Positions 38,944-46,708 of a stretch of 64,000 nucleotides of DNA are shown piece by piece (position 1 is the first letter of the stretch; every line of letters begins with the position of its first letter). The notes under the pieces are model-generated. The model saw nothing but the letters and a program-made list of their open reading frames with translations. It did not search any database and was not told where the DNA came from. Source of the stretch: Streptomyces sp. NBC_01471. Lineage in GTDB: Bacteria > Actinomycetota > Actinomycetes > Streptomycetales > Streptomycetaceae. The translations under genes and the position numbers were made by a program. The stretch covers positions 744,001 to 808,000 of the forward strand of contig NZ_CP109450.1 of assembly GCF_041438865.1 (NCBI RefSeq), written 5' to 3'.

Positions 38944-39989
38944 CGGCTGCCCCCCTGGGTCTGCCGCGGCGACATGCATCCGGTGGCCGGAGGTGTGCCC
39001 GTCGGCAGGTAGTTCTTCGGGACGAGCCCGCAGATGTAGCTGTCGAACCAGCGGCCGTTGCCCAGGGTGTTGCCGACGAGCCGGTAGTACGGCCCGGCCA
39101 GTGACAGCGCCTTGTCCAGGCTCTTGCGGTTCTTCAGCAGGACGGTCGTGACCTTGTCGAGTGCCGTCAGTGTCGGCTTCAGCTGCTTGTTGTTGTCCTT
39201 GACCAGACCGGTCAGTTCCGTGCCCAGGTCGGTGGTCCCGGTGAGCAGCAGATGGATGGAGTCCCGCCGGTTCTGGATCTCGCCGAGCAGCAGATTGCCG
39301 TCCTTGAGGAGGGCGTCGAAGCTGCTGTTCTTGTCGGAGAGGGTCTTGGTGAGCTGTTTGCTGCCCTTGAGCAGCTTGGCCAGTTCGGCGTCCCGTTGCG
39401 AGACCGTCCGCGACAGCGCGGAGAGGCCGGTCGCCGCGTTCCTCACATCGGGGGGCGAGTCCTTGAAGGTGTCCGAGATCGTCTCGAAGCTCTTCGCGAG
39501 CTGTTTGGTGTCGAGGTCGCCGATGGTGTCGCTGAGCCCGCTGAACGCCTGCGTGACGTCGTACGGGGATGTGGTGCGGCTCAGCGGGATCCGGGCCGAC
39601 GGGTCCTGCGGTCCCGTACCGACCGGGTCGAGTGCCAGGTACTTGTCGCCGAGCAGCGTCTTGATGGCGATGGCCGCCGTACTGGAGTTCCCGACCCAGG
39701 CGCCCTTGACCTTGAAGGACACCTTCACCTTGGCGCCGTCCAGCGCGACCGCCTTCACCTGGCCGACCCTGACCCCGGCGATCCGTACCTCGTCGCCCGG
39801 GCTGAGCCCCGCCGACTCGCTGAAGTCGGCGGTGTACGTGGTGCCGCCGCCGATGAAGGGCAGCGAGTCGGCCCGGTAGGCGGCGAGCCCGATCAGTGCG
39901 AGCACCAGCAGCCCGACGAGGCTCACGGCAACCGGGTTGCGCTCCCGTACGGGCTTGATCCGCGGGAGCCGCAGGCGGGACGCGTTCAT
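38940..39989 (-). CDS. mceC: MCE family protein (MceC-type)
   Basis: A 349-residue MCE protein with a transmembrane anchor (about 22-41), MCE domain (TYTADFSESAGLSPGDEVRIAGVRVG) and a helical region that ends with two Cys (ICGLVPKNYL and ATGCMSP), which probably form a disulfide. ATG 39989 overlaps the upstream stop (ATGA). Third MCE subunit. Confidence 0.9.
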   Translation of the reverse strand: MNASRLRLPRIKPVRERNPVAVSLVGLLVLALIGLAAYRADSLPFIGGGTTYTADFSESAGLSPGDEVRIAGVRVGQVKAVALDGAKVKVSFKVKGAWVGNSSTAAIAIKTLLGDKYLALDPVGTGPQDPSARIPLSRTTSPYDVTQAFSGLSDTIGDLDTKQLAKSFETISDTFKDSPPDVRNAATGLSALSRTVSQRDAELAKLLKGSKQLTKTLSDKNSSFDALLKDGNLLLGEIQNRRDSIHLLLTGTTDLGTELTGLVKDNNKQLKPTLTALDKVTTVLLKNRKSLDKALSLAGPYYRLVGNTLGNGRWFDSYICGLVPKNYLPTGTPPATGCMSPRQTQGGSR

Positions 39990-41017
39990 CCCTGGCACCT
40001 CGATTCGGTGACCGGGATGCCGGTGGGCGGCTTACTGCCGTCCGATGTGGTCACGCCCGTCACCCTGGCCTCGCAGAGATAGAGGTTGAGCCACGACCCG
40101 TAGGAGGCGAGCCGGGTGACGGCCTGCATCTTGGCGGGTGTGTTCCGCAGGAAGTCCTGAAGCTGCGGGGTGGCGTCGCCCAACTGCTTCGACACGCGGC
40201 CGAGTTCGCTGATGTCCTTCTTCAGCGGCGCCCGGCCGTCCTGGAGGAGTCCGGCGGTCGAGGTCGTCAGCGCGCCCATCGCGGTGATCGCGTCGCCGAG
40301 GGGCTTGCGGTCCCCGGCGAAGCCGGAGACGAGCTGCTGGAGGGTGACGACGAGGTCGTTGAAGTCCGACTCCCGGTCGTTGACCGTCGTCAGTACCGTG
40401 TTGAGGTTCTTGATGACCTGGCCGATGACCTTGTCCTTGGCCGCGACCGTGGTGGTCAGCGATCCGACGTGCTGCAGCAGGCTGTCGACGGTGCCGCCCT
40501 CGCCCTGGAGCACCTGCACGATGGAGTTGGCCAGCTGGTTCATCTCGGCCGGCGCCAGCCCCTGGAGGAGCGGCTGGAACCCGTTGAACAGCTCGGTGAG
40601 GTCCAGGGCCGGTGTGGTGTGCGAGAGCTGGATGGTGTCGCCGGGCGGGAAGAGCCTTCCGACGGGCCCGGTGCCCTGTTCCAGGTCGACATACCGCTGG
40701 CCGACCATGTTGAGGTACTTGATCGACGCGGTCACCGAAGCGGGCAGCGTGCGCCCCTTCTCCACCGCGAAGCGCACCTCGGCGAGCCGCCGGTCGGCGA
40801 CCTTCACGGATTCGACCTGGCCGACCTTCACCCCGGCGATCCGTACGCTGTCCCCTTCCATCAGCCCGGTGGCGTCGGTGAAGCGCGCCCGGTAGGAGAC
40901 GGTGTCGCCGACGTCCGTGTTGGCGATGCTCAGCCCGAGGACCGCGGTGGCCAACGAGGTCACCAGGACGAAGACCAGGGACTTGACGAGCGGAGCCGTC
41001 AGGCTGCGGCGCTTCAC
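39986..41017 (-). CDS. mceB: MCE family protein (MceB-type)
   Basis: A 343-residue MCE protein with an N-terminal anchor (about 10-32), MCE domain (SYRARFTDATGLMEGDSVRIAGVKVG), coiled helical region and a C-terminal cysteine pair (YLCEARV and ESRCQG) like that of the MceC-type neighbour. The GTG start overlaps the upstream stop (GTGA). Second MCE subunit. Confidence 0.9.
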   Translation of the reverse strand: MKRRSLTAPLVKSLVFVLVTSLATAVLGLSIANTDVGDTVSYRARFTDATGLMEGDSVRIAGVKVGQVESVKVADRRLAEVRFAVEKGRTLPASVTASIKYLNMVGQRYVDLEQGTGPVGRLFPPGDTIQLSHTTPALDLTELFNGFQPLLQGLAPAEMNQLANSIVQVLQGEGGTVDSLLQHVGSLTTTVAAKDKVIGQVIKNLNTVLTTVNDRESDFNDLVVTLQQLVSGFAGDRKPLGDAITAMGALTTSTAGLLQDGRAPLKKDISELGRVSKQLGDATPQLQDFLRNTPAKMQAVTRLASYGSWLNLYLCEARVTGVTTSDGSKPPTGIPVTESRCQG

Positions 41018-42255
41018 TTGAGCTTCACCTCCGCACCGCGGAAGACCGGGCCGGCCAGCAGGCTGCTCCAGTCGGGAAGGGACTGCGCCGAGGTCTTCGC
41101 GCCGGGGGCCAGCAGTTCGTTGACGAGCTCGTTCTCCTGGGGCGAGTTGGGCAGCCCGAGGCTGCCGGATCTGCTCGCTCCGGTGGCGGCGGTGGGCACG
41201 GTCCTGCCTGTGTAGGGGACGGAGTAGCAGTGCGGCCCGCCGCTCGCCGTGTAGGACGGGGTGTCCTTGCCCGGTGTGTACTTTCCGAGCGAGGGGACGG
41301 AGTCGAGGCTGACGTGCAGTCCCGGCTCGTCGGTGCCCTTGCCGAGCGCCTTGTCCATGGCGGGGACGAAGCCCGCCAGGGTGCTCAGGGTGCAGGGGAA
41401 CTCGGGGGCGTACTTCGCGAGGAGCTCCAGGGTCGGCCGGCCGGTCGCGGAGAGCCGGATGATGTTGTCCTTGTTCTGCTGGAGGAAGGCCGTGATGTCC
41501 TGGGCGGTCCTGGTGGTCGTGCCGTACAGGCCCGCCAGTTGGGCCTGCTTCTCGGCGAGGGTGGAGCTGGTGGTGGTGAAGTCGGTGAGCGCGGTGAGGA
41601 TGTCGGGCGCCGCGTCCGAGTAGACCTTGGTGACCTTGACCAGCTCCGCGATGTCCCGGTTCAGCGTCGGGAGGTGCGGGTTGAGCTTCTTCAGGTACGT
41701 GTCGAGGGCGACGAACGTGTCGCCGAGCTGTTGGCCCCGCCCGCTCAGGGCCTGCGAGACGGCGGTCAGTGTGGCGGAGAGCTTCTGCGGCTCGACCGCG
41801 GTGAGCAGCGGCAGTACGTGGTCGAGCACCTGCTCCAGCTCGATGGCGTTGCGCGAGCGGTCCTGCGGGATGGTGTCGCCCGCCTTCAGTGCGCGGGTGG
41901 ACGCGTGGGCCGGGGGTACGAGGGCGACGTACCGCTCACCGAAGAGGGTCGTCGGCAGCATCTGCGCGGTGACGTCGGAGGGGACCTGGCCCAGCTTGTC
42001 CGGCTGGATGGCGAGGGTCAGCCGGGCACCGCCGCCGTCCGAACTGATGCCGCGCACCTGCCCGATGACGACACCGCGCAGCTTCACGTCGGCGTTGAGG
42101 TGCATCTCGCTGCCGACGGTGTCCGCGTCCACCCGCACCGTCGCCGAGTCCGTGAAGTCCTTGCGGTACACGGCGATCGACAGCCAGATCAGCAGTGCGG
42201 GGACCACGATGAAGACGACACCGGCGAGCCTGCGCCGTACTGTCCGCGCGCTCAT
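41014..42255 (-). CDS. mceA: MCE family protein (MceA-type)
   Basis: A 413-residue MCE protein that directly follows the permease pair. It has a transmembrane anchor (about 9-29), an MCE domain (about 38-120, ATVRVDADTVGSEMHLNADVKLRGVVIG), a helical region and a C-terminal domain with Cys residues (FPCTLSTL, GPHCYSVP). ATG 42255 overlaps the permease stop (ATGA). As in mycobacteria, the first MCE gene encodes the MceA-type subunit. Confidence 0.9.
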   Translation of the reverse strand: MSARTVRRRLAGVVFIVVPALLIWLSIAVYRKDFTDSATVRVDADTVGSEMHLNADVKLRGVVIGQVRGISSDGGGARLTLAIQPDKLGQVPSDVTAQMLPTTLFGERYVALVPPAHASTRALKAGDTIPQDRSRNAIELEQVLDHVLPLLTAVEPQKLSATLTAVSQALSGRGQQLGDTFVALDTYLKKLNPHLPTLNRDIAELVKVTKVYSDAAPDILTALTDFTTTSSTLAEKQAQLAGLYGTTTRTAQDITAFLQQNKDNIIRLSATGRPTLELLAKYAPEFPCTLSTLAGFVPAMDKALGKGTDEPGLHVSLDSVPSLGKYTPGKDTPSYTASGGPHCYSVPYTGRTVPTAATGASRSGSLGLPNSPQENELVNELLAPGAKTSAQSLPDWSSLLAGPVFRGAEVKLK

Positions 42256-43055
42256 CCCGCCACCTTCACGGTCGTCGTGGCACCCCAGATGGCGAGGGAG
42301 AGGAAGAAGTCGGTGACGCTGATGAGCACGATGGCGTTGCGCACCGACCGGCCGACCGCCACCCCGACCCCGGCGGGGCCGCCGGTGGCGCGGAAGCCGT
42401 AGTAGCAGTGGGCGAGGATCACCAGCACGCTGAAGATCAGCACCTTGAGCACCGAGAGCAGCACGTCGTCCGGGGAGAGGAACAAGTTGAAGTAGTGGTC
42501 GTAGGTGCCGGACGACTGCCCCTTGAAGAGGACGGTCACCAGCCGGGACGCGACGTACGAGCTGAGCAGCCCCATGGCGTACAGCGGAATGATCGCGACG
42601 ACACCCGCGATGATCCGGGTGGTCACGAGGTACGGCATGGAGCGCACCCCCATCGCTTCGAGGGCGTCCACCTCCTCGTTGATGCGCATCGCGCCGAGCT
42701 GGGCGGTGAAACCCGCTCCGACGGTCGCCGAGAGGGCGAGTCCGGCGACCAGTGGGGCTATCTCGCGGGTGTTGAAGTACGCGGAGATGAACCCGGTGAA
42801 GGCGGCGGTGCCGATCTGGTTGAGCGCGGCGTACCCCTGGAGGCCGACGACCGTCCCCGTGAACAGGGTCATGCCGACCATCACGCCGATGGTGCCGCCG
42901 ATGACCCCGAGGCCGCCGCTGCCGAAGGCGACCTCGGCGAGCAGCCGCTGGACCTCTCTGATGTAGCGGCGCAGGGTGCGCGGGATCCAGATGAGCGCCC
43001 GTACGTAGAAGGCGAGTTGGTCGCCGGAGCGGTCGAGCCAGCCGAGCATGGACAT
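42252..43055 (-). CDS. MlaE/YrbE family permease (YrbEB-type)
   Basis: A 267-residue integral membrane permease of the MlaE/YrbE family with five to six hydrophobic helices and the family hallmarks GAGFTAQLGAMRINEEVDALEAMGV and the C-terminal GVGVAVGRSVRNAIVLI. Together with the YrbEA-type subunit it forms the membrane core that receives energy from the ATPase and connects to the MCE tube. ATG 43055 has AAGGGGAG at 7 bp, and the 3-bp gap to the upstream gene implies coupling. Confidence 0.94.
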   Translation of the reverse strand: MSMLGWLDRSGDQLAFYVRALIWIPRTLRRYIREVQRLLAEVAFGSGGLGVIGGTIGVMVGMTLFTGTVVGLQGYAALNQIGTAAFTGFISAYFNTREIAPLVAGLALSATVGAGFTAQLGAMRINEEVDALEAMGVRSMPYLVTTRIIAGVVAIIPLYAMGLLSSYVASRLVTVLFKGQSSGTYDHYFNLFLSPDDVLLSVLKVLIFSVLVILAHCYYGFRATGGPAGVGVAVGRSVRNAIVLISVTDFFLSLAIWGATTTVKVAG

Positions 43056-43058
43056 CTC

Positions 43059-43916
43059 TCAGCTCCCCTTCGCGGGGACGATCTGGAGATAGACCGCCGT
43101 GAGGACCATGTTCACGAAGAACAGCAGCATGAACGTGATGACGACGGACTGGTTGACCGCGTCGCCGACGCCCTTGGGTCCGCCCCTCGGGTTCAGTCCG
43201 CGGTAGGCGGCGACGATTCCGGCGAGGAACCCGAAGATCAGCGCTTTGACCTCGCTGATGTAGAGGTCGGGCAGCTGGGCGAGCGCGGAGAAACTGGAGA
43301 GGTAGGCGCCCGGGGTGCCGTGCTGGAGGATCACGTTGAAGAAATATCCGCCGAGTGTGCCGACGACCGAGACCAGTCCGTTCAGCAGGACCGCGACGAA
43401 CATGGTGGCGAGCACCCGCGGGACGACCAGGCGCTGGACGGGCGAGACGCCCATGACCTCCATCGCGTCCAGCTCCTCGCGGATCTTCCGCGAGCCGAGG
43501 TCGGCGCAGATCGCCGAGCCGCCGGCGCCCGCGATCAGCAGCGCGACGATCAGCGGGCTGGCCTGCTGGATGACGGCGAGCACGCTCGCGCCGCCGGTGA
43601 AGGACTGGGCCCCGAGCTGCTGGGTGAGCGAACCGACCTGGAGGGCGATGACCGCGCCGAAGGGGATCGAGACCAGGGCGGCCGGCAGGATGGTGACACT
43701 CGCGATGAACCAGAACTGCTCGATGAACTCCCTTACCTGGAAGGGTCTTCGGAAGACGGCCCGGGTGACGGTGGCCCCGAGCGCGAAGAGCTTCCCGGTC
43801 TCGCGCAGTGGCGCGAGCACCCGCAGCGGCGGGCGGGGCTGCCGGTAGTCGGCGGCCCGGCCGGCGGCGCCGTTCGCGGACGGCTCGGAGGGGCGGACCG
43901 GCGGGGGTGCGGTCAT
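43059..43916 (-). CDS. MlaE/YrbE family permease (YrbEA-type)
   Basis: A 285-residue MlaE/YrbE permease. A Pro-rich cytoplasmic N-terminus of about 30 residues precedes five to six hydrophobic helices. The GAGGSAICADLGSRKIREELDAMEVMGV loop is the cytoplasmic coupling-helix region contacting the ATPase. The C-terminal GGPKGVGDAVNQSVV matches its partner. ATG 43916 overlaps the ATPase stop (ATGA). Confidence 0.94.
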   Translation of the reverse strand: MTAPPPVRPSEPSANGAAGRAADYRQPRPPLRVLAPLRETGKLFALGATVTRAVFRRPFQVREFIEQFWFIASVTILPAALVSIPFGAVIALQVGSLTQQLGAQSFTGGASVLAVIQQASPLIVALLIAGAGGSAICADLGSRKIREELDAMEVMGVSPVQRLVVPRVLATMFVAVLLNGLVSVVGTLGGYFFNVILQHGTPGAYLSSFSALAQLPDLYISEVKALIFGFLAGIVAAYRGLNPRGGPKGVGDAVNQSVVITFMLLFFVNMVLTAVYLQIVPAKGS

Positions 43917-44902
43917 GGGCGGCCACCGCCGGAGCCCGTCGCCACGTAACTCTTCAGGATGGCGGTGCGTGCCGCTTCGGGCAGCTCCGCCATCATGCCG
44001 AGCACCCGTTCCCTGCGCCGCAGCACCGCCTGGCGCTCGGGCAGCCCTGCGGAGGGTTCGAGCTGCGGGACGATGGGCCGGGGCGGCTGCGGGCGCGAGC
44101 CTGCCGCGCTGCGCTGCTCGGCCGCGAGGGTCGCCGCGTCCTTCTCCTCGGACATCCCGATCGGCCCTTCGCGCCGGCCGCTCAGGAACTGCGCGACCAC
44201 CGGCTCCTCGCTGGTCAGGAGCAGTTCACGGGGCCCGAAGGTGACCAGGTTGCGCAGGAAGAGCATGCCCATGTTGTCGGGCACGGTGGCCGCGATGTCG
44301 AGGTTGTGGGTGACGATCAGCATCGTCGCGTCGAACTGCGCGTTCAGGTCGATGAGCAGCTGGGAGATGTACGACGTACGGACCGGGTCGAGTCCGGAGT
44401 CGGGTTCGTCGATGAGGATGATCTGGGGGTCGAGTACGAGGGCGCGCGCGAGACCGGCCCGCTTGCGCATTCCGCCGGATATCTCACCGGGCAGCTTCTC
44501 CTCCGCGCCCAGGAGGCCCACCATGTCCATCCGCTCCATGACGATGCGGCGGATCTCGGTCTCCTTCTTCCTGGTGTGCTCGCGGAGCGGAAAAGCCACG
44601 TTGTCGAAGAGCGTCATCGATCCGAAGAGTGCACCGTCCTGGAACATCAGGCCGAAGAGTTTGCGGGTCTCGTAGATGTCGCGCTCGGGGCTGTTCACCA
44701 TGTCGACGCCGTTGATGAGCACGCTGCCCCGCTCGGGTTTCAGCAGCCCGATCAGAGACTTGAGGAACACGGTCTTTCCGGTGCCGGAAGGGCCGAGCAT
44801 CACACTGACTTCACCGGCCGGGAGCGTGAGTGTCACGTCCTGCCAGATTCTCTGCTTGCCGAAAGACTTCGTGAGCCCTTCAACAACTACTTCGATTCCC
44901 AT
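43913..44902 (-). CDS. Mce-type ABC transporter ATPase (Mkl/MlaF-like)
   Basis: A 329-residue ATP-binding subunit. Walker A is GPSGTGKT, the signature is ISGGMRKRAGLARAL (an MlaF/Mkl-type SGGM), and Walker B is IILIDEPDSGLDPV. A C-terminal extension of about 80 residues after the nucleotide-binding domain is Pro/Arg-rich. ATG 44902 has a near-perfect AGGAGGTGAG immediately upstream, the strongest RBS in the operon, as expected for its first gene. In mycobacteria the Mkl ATPase is usually unlinked from mce loci; here, as in other actinomycetes, it leads the operon. Confidence 0.95.
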   Translation of the reverse strand: MGIEVVVEGLTKSFGKQRIWQDVTLTLPAGEVSVMLGPSGTGKTVFLKSLIGLLKPERGSVLINGVDMVNSPERDIYETRKLFGLMFQDGALFGSMTLFDNVAFPLREHTRKKETEIRRIVMERMDMVGLLGAEEKLPGEISGGMRKRAGLARALVLDPQIILIDEPDSGLDPVRTSYISQLLIDLNAQFDATMLIVTHNLDIAATVPDNMGMLFLRNLVTFGPRELLLTSEEPVVAQFLSGRREGPIGMSEEKDAATLAAEQRSAAGSRPQPPRPIVPQLEPSAGLPERQAVLRRRERVLGMMAELPEAARTAILKSYVATGSGGGRP

Positions 44903-44952
44903 CTCACCTCCTGCATGCACTCACGAAGTGACAGAAGTGCGCCGAGAGGCGC

Positions 44953-44982
44953 ACGTTAAGTTCACCGGTGCCACCGGGACAA
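44953..44982 (-). promoter_or_regulatory. Proximal promoter of the mce operon (P2)
   Basis: On the minus strand TTGTCC (44982-44977), 18 bp, TAACGT (44958-44953), about 50 bp before the ATPase start. A GTGCGCC-GAGA-GGCGCAC hairpin (44937-44954) begins at the -10 box and spans the start-point region. The 44903-45598 interval holds only regulatory sequence: P2, an inverted repeat, P1 and the divergent promoter of the secreted-protein gene. Confidence 0.6.
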
Positions 44983-45018
44983 GCCCTTGAACAGGTAACT
45001 CCCGAAGAAATCCAGCTA

Positions 45019-45037
45019 CTTGTCATGGAGTGACAAG
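45019..45037. promoter_or_regulatory. CTTGTCA-N5-TGACAAG inverted repeat at the mce promoter
   Basis: Perfect 7-bp arms with TGGAG between them, 37 bp upstream of the P2 -35 box and downstream of P1. The same arms and spacing occur at 49352-49372 ahead of the PucR-type gene. A likely binding site for a dimeric regulator shared by both. Confidence 0.7.
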
Positions 45038-45137
45038 CCCGTGCGGAAACTTTGTTGAAAAGTGCTGACTCACAGCAGGGACGCAGGTGAGGGACGTACG
45101 CCCCGGCCTCAACCGGCCGAGTGGTGCGCGGAGAGCG

Positions 45138-45167
45138 ACGTTACGGCCGGGTAACCTGGGGCCGCAA
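45138..45167 (-). promoter_or_regulatory. Distal promoter of the mce operon (P1)
   Basis: On the minus strand TTGCGG (45167-45162), 18 bp, TAACGT (45143-45138). The -35 box and spacer share ATTGCGG and CAGGTTAC at the same positions with the promoter at 49122-49151. It implies an RNA leader of about 230 nt. Confidence 0.65.
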
Positions 45168-45467
45168 TAGCAGTTCCGCAAGTTTCGTCCCGCTGACGCT
45201 CAGCCACCCGCTTCTTTGCGGTTATTGAGCGGTGCCGGACGGAAACTCATCCGGAAGTGATAAATCCCGCCTGCCGTCGGGAGGGGTGCGGGGGTGCGAC
45301 GCCGGGGCACACCCCCGCACCCCGCGCCGGCAGGCCGCGAATCCTCCGTACCGGCACCAGGAGCCGCCCACCGCGCGCGGGTGCGCGCCAACTGACAAGC
45401 GACTGCTCCCCCTTGCTCATTCCGGAACAAGAAGACCCGGGCGGCCGAAGTTCATCGGACAGCAGGA

Positions 45468-45497
45468 TTGTGCAGCGGTGTTTCCCGCCAGTAACCT
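45468..45497 (+). promoter_or_regulatory. Promoter of the secreted-protein gene at 45599
   Basis: TTGTGC (45468-45473), 18 bp, TAACCT (45492-45497), giving a leader of about 95 nt. The spacing equals that of the mce and 48985 promoters. Confidence 0.55.
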
Positions 45498-45598
45498 CAC
45501 GGCTCGGTGAATTCGGAGGCGAAACCGGCCTCGCGCACCTCGATTCAGATCCGAGTACGGCACTGCCTTCTGGAAGTCTGCCGAAAAAAGGGGAAGAC

Positions 45599-46543
45599 AT
45601 GAGATCCGTTTCCACCCGGTTGCGCCTGGGACTGCTCGCCGGCTCCACCGCCCTCACCGCGTTCGTGTCCGTGGGCTCGGCCACCGCGGCCGGTGGGCCC
45701 GTCAGCCTGAACGGCAGCTGGGCGCCGTTCTCCCGGTGCCCCGTGGATGCCCCGGCCATGCTGGCGGCCGACGGACAGGACGACACCGCGCTCTGCGTCT
45801 CCTCGCACTCGGCGAACGGCTCCATCAAGCTCGGCAATTCCGTGGTCCCCACAGGGGCGAGCGATCTGCAGCTCGGCGTGATCACCCACCCCGACGGCAC
45901 CTCGACCCTGGTCTCCCCCGCGGGCGGCGCCCTGGTGGCCGACTCCGCCCAGCTGCCGGGCGGTCTGCTGGGCCTGATGTGTCCCAGCAACGTCCCCGTG
46001 GTCAGCGGCGTCTGCAAGCAGCTCACCGACAACAGCCTCAACCGGGTCACCGCCACGATCGAATCGGTGAACAACCCGAGCGACTTCACCCTGCTGGCCG
46101 GGGCCGGCACGGGGAAGCCGATCGTGACACTGCCGGTGCGGATCCATCTGCAGAACCCGTTCCTGGGTGACAAGTGCTACATCGGCACCTCGGCGGACCC
46201 GATCCTGCTGCGCCCGCAGAACCTCACCGCCCCGACCCCCGGAACCGAGGCGTTCGACGCCGACGGCACCGCCGACCCGGACGGCGCCCTGGGCCGGATC
46301 AACCTCCTCGGCGCGAACCAGGGCGACTCCTCCTACGCGGTCCCGGGCGCCAGCGGCTGCGGGCTGAACCTGCTGAACTGGGCGGTGAACCTGAAGACGG
46401 CGCTGCCCTCCCCATCGGGCAAGAACAGCGTGACCCTGAACAGCGCGTCGACCTATGTCGCCACGCTCAACGACCCGGCGAGCGCCGCCCCCGGCGAGGG
46501 CAAGGCACTCTCGGACGCCTGGCACTCGGCCGTCCGCCCCTGA
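45599..46543 (+). CDS. Secreted protein of unknown function next to the mce locus
   Basis: A 314-residue exported protein: signal peptide (residues 1 to about 31, ending SATAAG), then a mature domain with Cys in FSRCPVD, ALCVSS, LMCPSN, GVCKQL, KCYIG and SGCGLN, consistent with disulfides. There are no recognisable catalytic motifs. ATG 45599 is set by AAAAGGGGAAG; the frame is open to 45257 but that part is upstream of the promoter. It is divergent from the mce operon and shares promoter style with it, so it may be an extracytoplasmic partner in lipid or steroid uptake, an inference. Confidence 0.85.
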   Translation: MRSVSTRLRLGLLAGSTALTAFVSVGSATAAGGPVSLNGSWAPFSRCPVDAPAMLAADGQDDTALCVSSHSANGSIKLGNSVVPTGASDLQLGVITHPDGTSTLVSPAGGALVADSAQLPGGLLGLMCPSNVPVVSGVCKQLTDNSLNRVTATIESVNNPSDFTLLAGAGTGKPIVTLPVRIHLQNPFLGDKCYIGTSADPILLRPQNLTAPTPGTEAFDADGTADPDGALGRINLLGANQGDSSYAVPGASGCGLNLLNWAVNLKTALPSPSGKNSVTLNSASTYVATLNDPASAAPGEGKALSDAWHSAVRP

Positions 46544-46550
46544 CGGTCCA

Positions 46551-46595
46551 CCCCACCCCGCACGGTGGGGCCGCTCCCGAGACGGGGGCGGCCCC
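46551..46595. terminator. Double-hairpin terminator
   Basis: CCCCACC/GGTGGGG (46551-46557 with 46564-46570) overlaps GGGGCCGC/GCGGCCCC (46567-46574 with 46588-46595). The two hairpins are mutually exclusive at the GGGG and lie between the convergent genes at 45599 and 48217. Confidence 0.65.
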
Positions 46596-46708
46596 ATCGG
46601 CCTGCCGGGCCGGGCGATGCGGCCCGGCACCAGGCATGGCGCCGACAGCCGACGCGGTGCCGACAACCAGCCATTCATGGCGAGCGGCCGGCGGGACGGA
46701 GCGTGACG

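Noticed and set aside
45393..45399. A third TGACAAG near the secreted-protein promoter
   Set aside because: The left arm at the right spacing reads GTGCGCG, so it is only a half-site and could be chance.
45257..45598. N-terminal extension of the secreted protein
   Set aside because: It would precede the promoter at 45468-45497 and displace the signal peptide from the N-terminus.
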